Of a stretch of 24,664 nucleotides of DNA, positions 17,722 through 24,664 are shown piece by piece. The notes beneath the pieces are model-generated. The model searched no databases. It saw only the letters and a program-made list of their open reading frames with translations, and was not told where the DNA came from. The stretch is from a virus. The translations under genes were made by a program, and so were the position numbers. Each line of letters starts with the position of its first letter. Position 1 is the stretch's first letter. Location of the stretch: the IMG/VR virus record IMGVR_UViG_3300044628_000795, positions 1 through 24,664 of that record; one strand, given 5' to 3'.

Positions 17722-20289
17722 ATGATGGCTGACGACGACCTGCCCGAAGATCAGAACGAAGAGCTGCAGGGCGAGAGCGTGCCCATGCCAGCCGAAGAGG
17801 GCAATGGCGTCGAGGACACCGAGGACGGCGGCGCGATCGTCACGCTCGAGGAAGACGAGACCGAGCAGGCCAAGAGCCCGGACTTCTACAAGAACCTCGC
17901 CGAGGAGATGCCCGAGCCCGAGCTCGACAAGCTGGCGACGCAGTTCCTCGAGCTGGTGGACCGCGACCGCGAGGCGCGCAAGAAGCGCGACGAGCAGTAC
18001 GAGGAGGGCCTGCGGCGCACGGGTCTGGGCAACGACGCGCCGGGCGGCGCGCAGTTCCAAGGCGCGAGCAAGGTCGTGCATCCCATGATGACCGAGGCCT
18101 GCGTCGACTTCGCCGCGCGCGCCATGAAGGAGCTGATGCCCGCAAGCGGCCCGGCCAAGGACTTCATCCCCGGCGAGATCACGGTCAAGAAGGCGCGCAA
18201 GGCGCACCGCAAGACGCAGTTCATGAACTGGCAGCTCACCGTGCAGGCGCCGGAGTTCCGCGCCGAGCTGGAGCAGCTCCTGACGCAGGTGCCGCTGGGC
18301 GGCGCGCAGTATCTCAAGCTGTCGTGGGACGAGAGCCGCAACCGCCCGGGCTTCCTGTTCGTCGCGATCGACGACATGTACCTGCCCTTCGCGGCGACCA
18401 ATTTCTACAGCTCTCAGCGCCGCACGCATGTGCAGTACCTGACGCAGCTCGACTACAAGCAGCGCGTGCGCAGTGGCATGTACCGCGACGTCGACGTGGT
18501 GCCGGCGAGCGCCGAGCCGGACTTCAGCGAGGCGGGCAAGGCGAACGACAAGATCGAGGGCCGCAGCGACACGAGCTACAACGAGGACGGCCTGCGCACG
18601 GTCTACGAGATCTACGCCATCGCCAGCCTCGAGGGGCGCGATGCCGAGAGCGACATGGACGTCGAGCCCGCGCCGTACATCATCACGATCGACAAGCTCT
18701 CGCGCAAAGTGCTCGCGGTCTACCGCAACTGGGACGAGCTCGACGAGAGCAAGGAAGAGCTGCAGTGGTTCGTCGAGTTCCCGTTCGTGCCGTGGCGCGG
18801 CGCCTACCCGATCGGCCTGCCGCACATGATCGGCGGCATCAGCGCCGCCGCGACCGGGGCGCTGCGCGCCCTGCTGGACTCGGCGCACATCGCCAACTCG
18901 CAGACCATGCTCAAGCTCAAGGGCGGCACGCGCGGCGGGCAGACGCTTGAGATCCAGCCGACGCAGGTGCTCGAGATCGAGGGCGGCCTGAACGTGGACG
19001 ACGTCCGCAAGCTGGCCATGCCCCTGCCGTACAATCCGCCCAGCGCGGTGCTGCTGCAGCTACTGGGCGTGCTGGTTGACGCCGGCAAGGGCGTCGTGCG
19101 CACGACGCTCGAGGACTTGGCCGACAGCAACACCAACACGCCCGTGGGCACGACGCTCGCCCGCATTGAGCAGGGCATGACCGTGTTCAGCGCCATCCAC
19201 GGCCGCCTGCACGACGCCATGGGCCGGATGCTGCGCATCCTGCACCGCCTGAACGGCATGTATCTCGACGACGAGAACGTCGAGGCCGAGCTGGGCGAGG
19301 AGCTGGCCACGCGCGCCGACTTCGACGGGCCGATGGACGTCGTACCCGTCAGCGACCCGAACATCTTCAGCGAGGCGCAGCGCTATGCGCAGGTGCAGGC
19401 GGTGGCGCAGCGCGCCGCGGCGCTGCCGCAGCTCTACAACCTGCGCAAGGTCGAGGAGCGCATCCTCGACACGCTGAAAATCCCCAACGCCAAGGACTTG
19501 CTGGCCCCCGCCATCGAGCCCAAGGAGCAGAACGCCGTCAACGAGAACGTCAAGGCGACGATGGGCAAGCCGATCGTGGCCTTCCCCGAGCAGGACCACA
19601 TCGCCCACCTCAAGACGCACCTGAACTACATGATGAACCCGGCGCTGGGCATGAACGCCCTGATCGCGCCGGCGTATCTGCCGGTGATGATGAACCACCT
19701 CAAGGAGCACATCGCCCTGTGGTATGCGGCGTCGGTGTTCGAGCTGGGCAATGAGACGGCGGGCGAGGACATCGGCGAGCTGCTGAAGCAGAACAAGACG
19801 CCCGACGACAAGCGCGCCTTCGACCGCATGCTGGCCGAGGCGTCGCAGATCGTCTCGAAGGAGGCGACGGGCGTCTTCCAAGCCCTGCCGCCCATCATCC
19901 AGCAGGCGCAGCAGATCATGCAGCAGCTCGCACCCCAGCCGGTGGACCCGGCGGCGCAGGCGGCCATGGCCGAGATCCAGCAGCGCACGCAGGCGGCGCA
20001 GCAGAGGGCCCAGATCGACGCGCAGAAGCTGCAGGTTCAGGCGCAGGAAAGCCAGACGCAGGCCCAGATCGACGCGCAGAAGCTGCAGCTCGACGCCGCC
20101 AAGCTCCAGCAGGAGGCGCAGGCCGACGCGGCCAACGAGGCCGGCGAGGACAAGCGCAAGGCCGCCGAGCTCATGGCGCGCCAGCAGATGAACACGCAGG
20201 ACAACATGACCGCGATGCAGATCGCCAACCTCGAGGCCGTCACCGGCGAGCGGGTGGCGGTCAGCACCGGCACAGGCATCAACCCGTAA
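17722..20289 (+). CDS. Portal protein
   Basis: The protein has 855 residues, in the range of large podovirus/P22-like portals. The start may be ATG at 17722 or 17725; GAGG precedes both. The N-terminus is acidic and disordered. The core has QFQGASKVVHPMMTEACVDFAARAMKEL near 110, the LSWDESRNRPGFLFVAIDDMYLPF wing region, and the conserved FPFVPWRGAYPIGLPHMIGGISAAATGALRALLDSAHIANSQ crown/stem helix. The C-terminus (about 710-830) is a long Gln/Ala coiled coil with AQIDAQKLQ repeats, perhaps the barrel. It forms the dodecameric DNA gate at the head vertex, binds TerL, and nucleates capsid assembly. Confidence 0.92.
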   Translation: MMADDDLPEDQNEELQGESVPMPAEEGNGVEDTEDGGAIVTLEEDETEQAKSPDFYKNLAEEMPEPELDKLATQFLELVDRDREARKKRDEQYEEGLRRTGLGNDAPGGAQFQGASKVVHPMMTEACVDFAARAMKELMPASGPAKDFIPGEITVKKARKAHRKTQFMNWQLTVQAPEFRAELEQLLTQVPLGGAQYLKLSWDESRNRPGFLFVAIDDMYLPFAATNFYSSQRRTHVQYLTQLDYKQRVRSGMYRDVDVVPASAEPDFSEAGKANDKIEGRSDTSYNEDGLRTVYEIYAIASLEGRDAESDMDVEPAPYIITIDKLSRKVLAVYRNWDELDESKEELQWFVEFPFVPWRGAYPIGLPHMIGGISAAATGALRALLDSAHIANSQTMLKLKGGTRGGQTLEIQPTQVLEIEGGLNVDDVRKLAMPLPYNPPSAVLLQLLGVLVDAGKGVVRTTLEDLADSNTNTPVGTTLARIEQGMTVFSAIHGRLHDAMGRMLRILHRLNGMYLDDENVEAELGEELATRADFDGPMDVVPVSDPNIFSEAQRYAQVQAVAQRAAALPQLYNLRKVEERILDTLKIPNAKDLLAPAIEPKEQNAVNENVKATMGKPIVAFPEQDHIAHLKTHLNYMMNPALGMNALIAPAYLPVMMNHLKEHIALWYAASVFELGNETAGEDIGELLKQNKTPDDKRAFDRMLAEASQIVSKEATGVFQALPPIIQQAQQIMQQLAPQPVDPAAQAAMAEIQQRTQAAQQRAQIDAQKLQVQAQESQTQAQIDAQKLQLDAAKLQQEAQADAANEAGEDKRKAAELMARQQMNTQDNMTAMQIANLEAVTGERVAVSTGTGINP

Positions 20290-20306
20290 CAGCGAAGGAT
20301 CACGAC

Positions 20307-20447
20307 ATGGCGAAAAAGAATGACACCGTTGGCACCAAGGGCGCCACGGTCAAGTCGGGCGACATCATCAACCAGCACAAGCGCATGGCCATGGGCTTGC
20401 CCATCGAGCCGGTGAGCAAGATGCCGGTCAAGAAGACGCCCGCTTGA
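20307..20447 (+). CDS. Small basic hypothetical protein (46 aa)
   Basis: ATG at 20307 has AAGGA about 8 bases upstream. The product is MAKKNDTVGTKGATVKSGD, then a central IINQHKRMAMGLPIEP, ending in KMPVKKTPA. It is Lys-rich and mostly unstructured, with a short helix. The stop overlaps the TTG of the next gene (TTGA), so it is probably a real link in the chain. It may be a small virion or assembly peptide. No family recognised. Confidence 0.65.
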   Translation: MAKKNDTVGTKGATVKSGDIINQHKRMAMGLPIEPVSKMPVKKTPA

Positions 20448-20638
20448 ATATCGCGACACTGCTTCGGGTTATCGAGGACGCGCAGGCGACGCTTGCGAGA
20501 GATAGCCTGAAGCAGCCTGCCGGACGTGACGTGTTCGACTATGGACGCGCCGTCGGGATGTATGCCGGGCTTGAGCACGCCAAAGACCTGATCATAGGGC
20601 TTGTGGCGGAACGAGAACGGAAGGACTTCGACCTTTAA
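20444..20638 (+). CDS. Small helical protein (64 aa)
   Basis: It starts with TTG at 20444, overlapping the previous stop (TTGA). The product MNIATLLRVIEDAQATLARDSLKQP ... FDYGRAVGMYAGLEHAKDLIIGLVAERERKDFDL forms two long helices with a conserved-looking GRAVGMYAGLEHAKDLI, a pattern seen in small phage proteins between portal and scaffold. It is likely a small assembly or accessory protein; no function can be read directly. Confidence 0.68.
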   Translation: MNIATLLRVIEDAQATLARDSLKQPAGRDVFDYGRAVGMYAGLEHAKDLIIGLVAERERKDFDL

Positions 20639-20664
20639 CCCCTTACTTGCAGGAAGGAGCACCC

Positions 20665-21090
20665 ATGCAAGAAATCGCAAACAAGATCTCGTTCGCGTAT
20701 GACAGCGTCGACGAGGCCTTCCCGGCCTGTGACCCGGGCGTGCAGCCGTTTGGCAGCCGCGTCTTGGTCCAGATCAGGACACCCAAGAAGAAAACCGCCG
20801 GCGGCATCATGCTGGTGGGAGAGACCCGGGAAACCGAGCACTACAATACCCAAGTCGCCAAGGTTCTGACCGTCGGCAGCTTGGCCTTCAAGAACCGAAA
20901 CACCATGGAAAGCTGGCCGGAAGGCTCGTGGTGCGCGCCCGGCGACTTCGTGCGCGTGCCGCGCTATGGCGGCGACAGGTGGACGGTTAAGACACCCGAT
21001 GGCGATGAGGCCATCGTGGTGATTTTCAACGATCTCGACCTAGTAGGCAAGGTGACCGGCGATCCGCTGGCCATCAAGGCCTTCCTATAA
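20665..21090 (+). CDS. GroES-like co-chaperonin fold protein
   Basis: The protein has 141 residues; ATG at 20665 follows AGGAAGGAG. After a 25-residue extension it reads PFGSRVLVQIRTPKKKTAGGIMLVGETRE, the Cpn10 start (P-x-GDRVLV ... K-T-AGGI-L), with the mobile-loop region TRETEHYNTQ. It continues with VAKVLTVGSLAF and PGDFVRVPRYGGDRWTV, the Cpn10 beta-barrel. In GroES the mobile loop contacts GroEL. The phage probably uses this cap with host GroEL to fold the capsid protein, as T4 Gp31 does. It sits between portal and scaffold. The fold call is good; the GroEL partner is inferred. Confidence 0.82.
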   Translation: MQEIANKISFAYDSVDEAFPACDPGVQPFGSRVLVQIRTPKKKTAGGIMLVGETRETEHYNTQVAKVLTVGSLAFKNRNTMESWPEGSWCAPGDFVRVPRYGGDRWTVKTPDGDEAIVVIFNDLDLVGKVTGDPLAIKAFL

Positions 21091-21111
21091 GGCTGCAAAG
21101 GAGAGCCGGTC

Positions 21112-22098
21112 ATGGCAGACCCCAAATTGACGGAAACTGACGAAGAAGAACTGATTGTTGTAGAGACCCCGCCCGAGGACGAAAAGCAATCAGAGGCGAA
21201 AGCCGAGGCTGAGAGCAAGGAAAGCTCCGAGGATGACGAAGACGAGGACGACGCCGACGATGGCGACGAGCGCCTCGCCGAAAGTCAGGACGATAGCGAC
21301 GAGGACATATCTCCCAACCGCAAGCGGCGCCTGAAGCGGCGCGAACTGCGCAAGCGGGCCAAGGAGAATGCGGATCGCGAGCTGCGGTTCCTGCGCGAGC
21401 AGAACGAGCAGCTCATGCGCCGCGTCACGGCCATCGAGGGGCACGCTCTCAGCACGAACGAGCAGACGCTGGAGCAGCGCATGCAGGAGGCCGTGCGCGA
21501 CGCCCAGCAGGCGGAGCAGATCATGGCGCGCGCGATCGAGGCCGGAAACGGCGAAGACGCCGCCACGGCACTGCGCCTGCGCGACGAGGCCAACCGGCGT
21601 GCGTGGGAATTGTCTCAGTCCAAACAAAGGGTTGAGCAAGTCCGGCAGCAGGTCGCCAACCCCGGCCCGGATCCGCGCGTGCGCTCTCTGGCGCAAGAGT
21701 GGATCGCCGCCAACCCGTGGTACGACCCCAACGGGCGCGACGAGGACAGCCGCGTCACGAAGGCGGTCGACGACGGTCTCGTGGCCGAGGGCTACGACCC
21801 GAAGACGACCGACTACTGGCACGAGCTGACGCGGCGCGTGTCGGCGCGCATCAACGGCGGAGGCGCCGCAGATGACGACGTCGGCGGCGATCCCGAGCGC
21901 AAGGCGGCACCCGCCCGGCGCAAGGCTCCGCCGACGGGAAGCACGCGCGAGCATGCGCCTCCGTCGACGCGCAAAGAAGTGTTCGTGACAGCAGAACGCA
22001 AACAGGCTATGATGGATGCTGGAGTGTGGGATGATCCCGCACTTCGGACGCGCTATCTCAAGGCGTATCAGGCCTACGACAAGAACTCGGCACGCTAA
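21112..22098 (+). CDS. Scaffold-like acidic coiled-coil protein
   Basis: The protein has 328 residues with AAGGAG before the start. The N-terminal 65 residues are nearly all Asp/Glu/Ser with few hydrophobics. NRKRRLKRRELRKRAKENADRELRFLREQNEQLMRRV follows as a basic-to-heptad coiled coil. The helical middle includes MQEAVRDAQQAEQIMARAIEAGN and WELSQSKQRVEQVRQQV, then AQEWIAANPWYDPNGRDEDS and VWDDPALRTRYLKAYQAYDKN near the end. Position between portal and capsid genes, the acidic start and the coiled coil all fit a scaffold. It is a role inference, since scaffolds have little sequence conservation. Confidence 0.8.
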   Translation: MADPKLTETDEEELIVVETPPEDEKQSEAKAEAESKESSEDDEDEDDADDGDERLAESQDDSDEDISPNRKRRLKRRELRKRAKENADRELRFLREQNEQLMRRVTAIEGHALSTNEQTLEQRMQEAVRDAQQAEQIMARAIEAGNGEDAATALRLRDEANRRAWELSQSKQRVEQVRQQVANPGPDPRVRSLAQEWIAANPWYDPNGRDEDSRVTKAVDDGLVAEGYDPKTTDYWHELTRRVSARINGGGAADDDVGGDPERKAAPARRKAPPTGSTREHAPPSTRKEVFVTAERKQAMMDAGVWDDPALRTRYLKAYQAYDKNSAR

Positions 22099-22111
22099 AG
22101 GAGCGAACCAG

Positions 22112-22645
22112 ATGAACGTAGATGATCGCCTCAAGAAGGAACTCGGTGCCAGTCGGCGCACCCGCGAAGTCGAGGACCGCAAGGTTACTCAGGATCGCGC
22201 GGTAAGCGAGGACGACAGGCTGGAGATGTTCCGTCAGCAACTGTTTAATGATGCATTGCCGGACTTACCCGAATTGCCCGGGTATCACACCATCTGGCTC
22301 ACGACTACGAACCCGCGTGATAGTATTCATCGCCGTATTCGGCTCGGTTACGAGCCGATTAAGCCTGAAGAAATCCCCGGACTGGAGTATGCGTCCATCA
22401 AGACTGGCGAATGGGCCGGTTTTGTGGGCGTCAACGAGATGCTCGCGTTTAAGCTGCCCATGAGCCTCTATCAGAAGTTCATGCAGGAAGCTCACCACGA
22501 CGCACCGTTGCGTGAGGAAAACAAGCTGGCCGAAACCGCAGAGATTATGCGGGAGCAGGCGGCTCGTGCTGGAGCGAAGTTGATCGAGGGCGACGGAATG
22601 ACGGACATGTATGAACCCGCGCCCGGAGCCCCAGTTTTCAACTGA
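22112..22645 (+). CDS. Hypothetical head-region protein (177 aa)
   Basis: ATG at 22112 follows AAAGGAG; the longer frame to 22016 lies in the scaffold gene and is rejected. The product starts with a charged helix (VDDRLKKELGASRRTREVEDRKVTQDRAVSEDDRLEMF). It then has the segment LPELPGYHTIWLTTTNPRDSIHRRIRLGYEPIKPEEIPGLEY, followed by GEWAGFVGVNEMLAFKLPMSLYQKFMQEAHHDAPLREENKL. The middle block resembles conserved proteins found just before the capsid gene in several phages, but I know no verified function. It could be a minor capsid, scaffold-binding or maturation protein. Confidence 0.78.
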   Translation: MNVDDRLKKELGASRRTREVEDRKVTQDRAVSEDDRLEMFRQQLFNDALPDLPELPGYHTIWLTTTNPRDSIHRRIRLGYEPIKPEEIPGLEYASIKTGEWAGFVGVNEMLAFKLPMSLYQKFMQEAHHDAPLREENKLAETAEIMREQAARAGAKLIEGDGMTDMYEPAPGAPVFN

Positions 22646-22686
22646 GGCAAAGGGATTTGAAACCCAATCCATAGAGGAAATGGCTA

Positions 22687-23259
22687 ATGTCTTCTGTCTC
22701 CCAGCCGTTTGGCCTCCGTCCGTCTTACTCGCCGAGTGGTGTGGTCCGTCCCACCGCTTTCACGATTGAGAACGGCTACGCGGCCAACATCTACCAGAAC
22801 CAGCCGGTTCGCATCGCCCCCAGCACTGGCGGCGGTGAAGTCGAAGGTACTCTTGTCGCGGCCGCCGTTGGCGCCGCCTTCATCGGCACCTTTCAGGGCG
22901 TTGAGTACACCGACAGCGACGGTCGTCGCCGCGTGTCGAACAAGTGGACTGCTTCGCAGTATGGCACCGAAGTGGTCGCCTATTCGACGCTCGACCCGAG
23001 CATCGTGTATGAGATCCAGTCGGATGCCACGCTGACGGTCGCCAGCATTGGCAAGCAGTACAATCTCACTGCCATCAGCGGCAATGCCACCACGGGCCTC
23101 TCCTCGCAGATGCTCGACACGGCTACTTCCGCTTCGAACGCGTCTGTTCGCGTCATCGGCGTCACGCCGGGTCCGAACAACGCTTGGGGTGACGACTATG
23201 TCATCGTTCAGGTCCAGATCAGCGAACATCAGAACGTCGCTGATAAGGCCGCTTACTAA
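22687..23259 (+). CDS. Capsid decoration-like structural protein
   Basis: The protein has 190 residues; ATG at 22687 follows AGAGGA. It begins SSVSQPFGLRPSYSPSGVVRPTAFTIENGYAANIYQNQPVRI, a start shared by phage head-decoration or head-stabilising proteins. It continues in a Gly/Ala/Val/Thr-rich beta pattern: FIGTFQGVEYTDSDGRRRVSNKW, then VTPGPNNAWGDDYVIVQVQIS. No transmembrane span. Codons shift to those of highly expressed genes (cgt, gaa, ggc). Its position just before the major capsid gene fits a cement or decoration protein made in similar copy number. Confidence 0.75.
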   Translation: MSSVSQPFGLRPSYSPSGVVRPTAFTIENGYAANIYQNQPVRIAPSTGGGEVEGTLVAAAVGAAFIGTFQGVEYTDSDGRRRVSNKWTASQYGTEVVAYSTLDPSIVYEIQSDATLTVASIGKQYNLTAISGNATTGLSSQMLDTATSASNASVRVIGVTPGPNNAWGDDYVIVQVQISEHQNVADKAAY

Positions 23260-23276
23260 GAAAGGGGCCTTGAACT

Positions 23277-24191
23277 ATGGCTACTCCTATGCGCAGTACA
23301 GACTTTCGTTCGATCGTCGAACCGATCCTGAACGAAGAGTTTGATGGCATCTACAACCAGCGTGCGGATGAATACGCGCAGGTCTTCAAGACCTTCAACG
23401 GCATCCCGCGTAACTACCACGAAGAACCCGTCCTGTACGGTTTCGGCGCTGCGCCGGAACTGCCGGACGGCATGCCCGTGACCTACCAGTCGGGTGGCGT
23501 GCTCTTCATCCAGCGTTATGTGTACCGGGTGTATGGCCTCGCCTTCGCCCTGACCAAAGTGCTGGTGGAAGATGGCGACCACATCCGTATCGGCCAGACC
23601 TACGCCCGTCACTTGGCGCAGTCGCTGATCGAAACCAAGGAAACCCTTGGGGCCAACATCCTGAACCGCGCCTTCAACGCCGCTTATGCTGGCGGCGACG
23701 GCAAGGAACTGGTGGCGACGGATCACCCGATCGCCAACGGCACCTTCAGCAACAAGCTGACGACTGCCGCCAACCTGTCGCAGACGTCTCTGGAACAGCT
23801 CCTGATCCAGATCCGCAACGCGGTGGACAACAACGGCAAGCGTATCCGTCTGACGCCGAAGAAGATCGTCGCTGGTCCCAGCAACGTCTTCCAAGCCGAA
23901 GTGCTGCTGAAGTCCGCTCTGCGTGCCGGCACCGCTGACAACGACATCAACCCCGTCCGTTCGATGGGCTTGCTGGCCGATGGTCAGGCGAACCTCTCGC
24001 GTATCACCTCGACCACCGCGTGGTGGATCCAGACTGATGCGCCGGAAGGTCTGAAGCTGGCCATGCGCCGTGGGCTCGAAAAGTCCATGGAAGGCGACTT
24101 CGAAACCGATTCCATGAGGTACAAGGCCACCGAACGGTATAATTTCGGATGGACTGACCCGCGTGGCGTATTCGGCACTCCCGGTATCTAA
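23277..24191 (+). CDS. Major capsid protein
   Basis: The protein has 304 residues, typical for HK97-fold coats; the start at 23277 follows AAAGGGG. Key stretches are an N-terminal helix FRSIVEPILNEEFDGIYNQRADEY, a strand-rich segment GGVLFIQRYVYRVYGLAFALTKVLVEDG (the E-loop/P-domain area), and LIETKETLGANILNRAFNAAYAGGDGKELVATDHPIANG. The spine helix region SLEQLLIQIRNAVDNNGKRIRLTPKKIVAGPSNVF and a C-terminal RYNFGWTDPRGVFGTPGI complete it. These match Mu gpT/HK97-type major heads in pattern. Strong codon preference and the following terminator fit a very abundant product. No separate protease is visible, so maturation cleavage is uncertain. Confidence 0.9.
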   Translation: MATPMRSTDFRSIVEPILNEEFDGIYNQRADEYAQVFKTFNGIPRNYHEEPVLYGFGAAPELPDGMPVTYQSGGVLFIQRYVYRVYGLAFALTKVLVEDGDHIRIGQTYARHLAQSLIETKETLGANILNRAFNAAYAGGDGKELVATDHPIANGTFSNKLTTAANLSQTSLEQLLIQIRNAVDNNGKRIRLTPKKIVAGPSNVFQAEVLLKSALRAGTADNDINPVRSMGLLADGQANLSRITSTTAWWIQTDAPEGLKLAMRRGLEKSMEGDFETDSMRYKATERYNFGWTDPRGVFGTPGI

Positions 24192-24218
24192 TAACTAGCT
24201 GAAAAAGCTAACTTATTA
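24189..24218 (+). other. Imperfect hairpin after the capsid stop
   Basis: TAATAACTAGCT pairs imperfectly with AGCTAACTTATTA around GAAAA, starting at the capsid stop codon. It may stabilise the capsid mRNA 3' end or assist the terminator that follows. Confidence 0.45.
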
Positions 24219-24230
24219 GCGCACTTGAAT

Positions 24231-24283
24231 AAACCCTCATCCGGTATTAGGCTACGAGCCGAAATCGGATGAGGGTTTTTCTT
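24231..24283 (+). terminator. Rho-independent terminator after the capsid gene
   Basis: Arms AAACCCTCATCCG (24231-24243) and CGGATGAGGGTTT (24266-24278) pair over 13 bases, with an inner GGCT-ACG-AGCC mini-hairpin in the loop (24250-24260). TTTTTCTTT follows. It is the strongest intrinsic terminator in the window and ends the head-gene transcript. Confidence 0.9.
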
Positions 24284-24664
24284 TGAGAAAACTACACGAC
24301 GCCTGCACGGTGACTGGCTGCTCTCGGGCGCATAAGGCGCGCGGCTACTGCGCCACGCACTATGCTCAGTACTTTCGCGGCGCTGAGATCACGGATCAGA
24401 TAAAGGTTCGCGTTTCCGAGAAGCTGCCTTCTTGCACGGAGGCCGACTGCGATCAGCCGGTAAAGGCCAAGGGCCTTTGCAAGATGCACTACGCGCGTCT
24501 CCTACGGCACGGCCACACCAAGTACCCAGACCGCAAAAAGCCACCCAAGGCGTGCGCCATACCGAATTGCGAGAATTGGCGGTACGCCCGGGGTCTGTGC
24601 AGCGCGCACTACGCGAAGACGTTGAGGTGGGCGGCGCATGGGTTGGACGCGCACGGCTACATCG
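24283..24664 (+). CDS. Zinc-knuckle protein, possible HNH/homing endonuclease (cut by window edge)
   Basis: The frame from TTG at 24283 stays open for 127 codons to the right edge. A stop at 24229 and the absence of other NTG codons make TTG the first possible start. GAGGG seven bases upstream, inside the terminator stem, would be its ribosome site. Three repeats of the form C-x4-C-x9-C-x2-H are seen: Cys8/13/23-His26, Cys51/56/66-His69 and Cys91/96/106-His109, each followed by Tyr. The end reads AHGLDAHGYI, which is where HNH domains of this architecture often begin. Such proteins are common phage free-standing endonucleases. The catalytic domain is outside the window, so the activity is inferred. 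Confidence 0.7.
   Translation, partial: MRKLHDACTVTGCSRAHKARGYCATHYAQYFRGAEITDQIKVRVSEKLPSCTEADCDQPVKAKGLCKMHYARLLRHGHTKYPDRKKPPKACAIPNCENWRYARGLCSAHYAKTLRWAAHGLDAHGYI

Noticed and set aside
17620-18888. 422-codon - strand frame opposite the portal
   Set aside because: Mirror frame; it crosses the terL-portal boundary and has no ribosome site or motifs.
21190-22182. 330-codon - strand frame opposite the scaffold gene
   Set aside because: Arises from the Asp/Glu-rich codons of the scaffold; no motifs and spans a gene boundary.

Overview
The window is a piece of a tailed double-stranded DNA phage (or prophage) of an alphaproteobacterium. The phage assignment rests on a contiguous small terminase, large terminase, portal, scaffold and major capsid block on the + strand, and a phage replication block on the - strand. 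The host guess rests on two genes whose families are essentially alphaproteobacterial, a GcrA-type cell-cycle regulator and a GapR (DUF2312) nucleoid protein, and on the high GC content. I see no integrase, lysis or tail genes and no tRNA, so lifestyle and tail type are not decided here.

Layout. Positions 1-14874 are read leftwards (- strand) as a tightly packed early/replication region. Going in the direction of transcription it begins with small accessory genes (14874-11550, including DUF6378, a GcrA homologue and two tiny membrane proteins), then a LexA-type winged-helix protein, a HicA-like small protein, a membrane-anchored AT-hook protein and a YdaS/Cro-like HTH protein. A large C5 cytosine methyltransferase follows, with a second gene overprinted in another frame. 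Next come a primase/RecA-like helicase, coiled-coil and Pro-rich small proteins, a DUF2800 PD-(D/E)XK nuclease, a DUF2815 ssDNA-binding protein, GapR and a family A DNA polymerase. The region ends with a VRR-NUC nuclease and the start of an SNF2-type helicase that runs off the left edge. Most genes overlap by 1-4 bases (TGATG, ATGA, GTGA, TTGA), so translation is probably coupled.

Positions 14875-15696 form a non-coding control region between the divergent modules. It holds a leftward TATAAT box, a 25-bp near-perfect palindrome, strong stem-loops, and a 258-bp array with 15 copies of TGCAGCA/TGCTGCA bracketed by two exact copies of TTGCAGTTTTTTGCAA (a third copy lies at the leftward promoter). 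This is the most unusual stretch and a candidate origin, packaging site or regulator-binding centre.

Positions 15697-24191 are read rightwards as the packaging/head module: TerS, TerL, portal, two small proteins, a GroES-like protein, an acidic scaffold-like protein, an unknown protein, a decoration-like protein and the major capsid protein. A strong intrinsic terminator follows, and then a zinc-knuckle protein that is cut by the right edge and whose apparent ribosome-binding site lies in the terminator stem.

Two sequence systems link the early genes. GGGACAACC sits just upstream of at least five leftward start codons, with variants at others. TTGCAA half-sites arranged as TGCAA-N8-TTGCA lie in three intergenic promoters. 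Together they suggest a phage-specific regulon controlling the replication genes.
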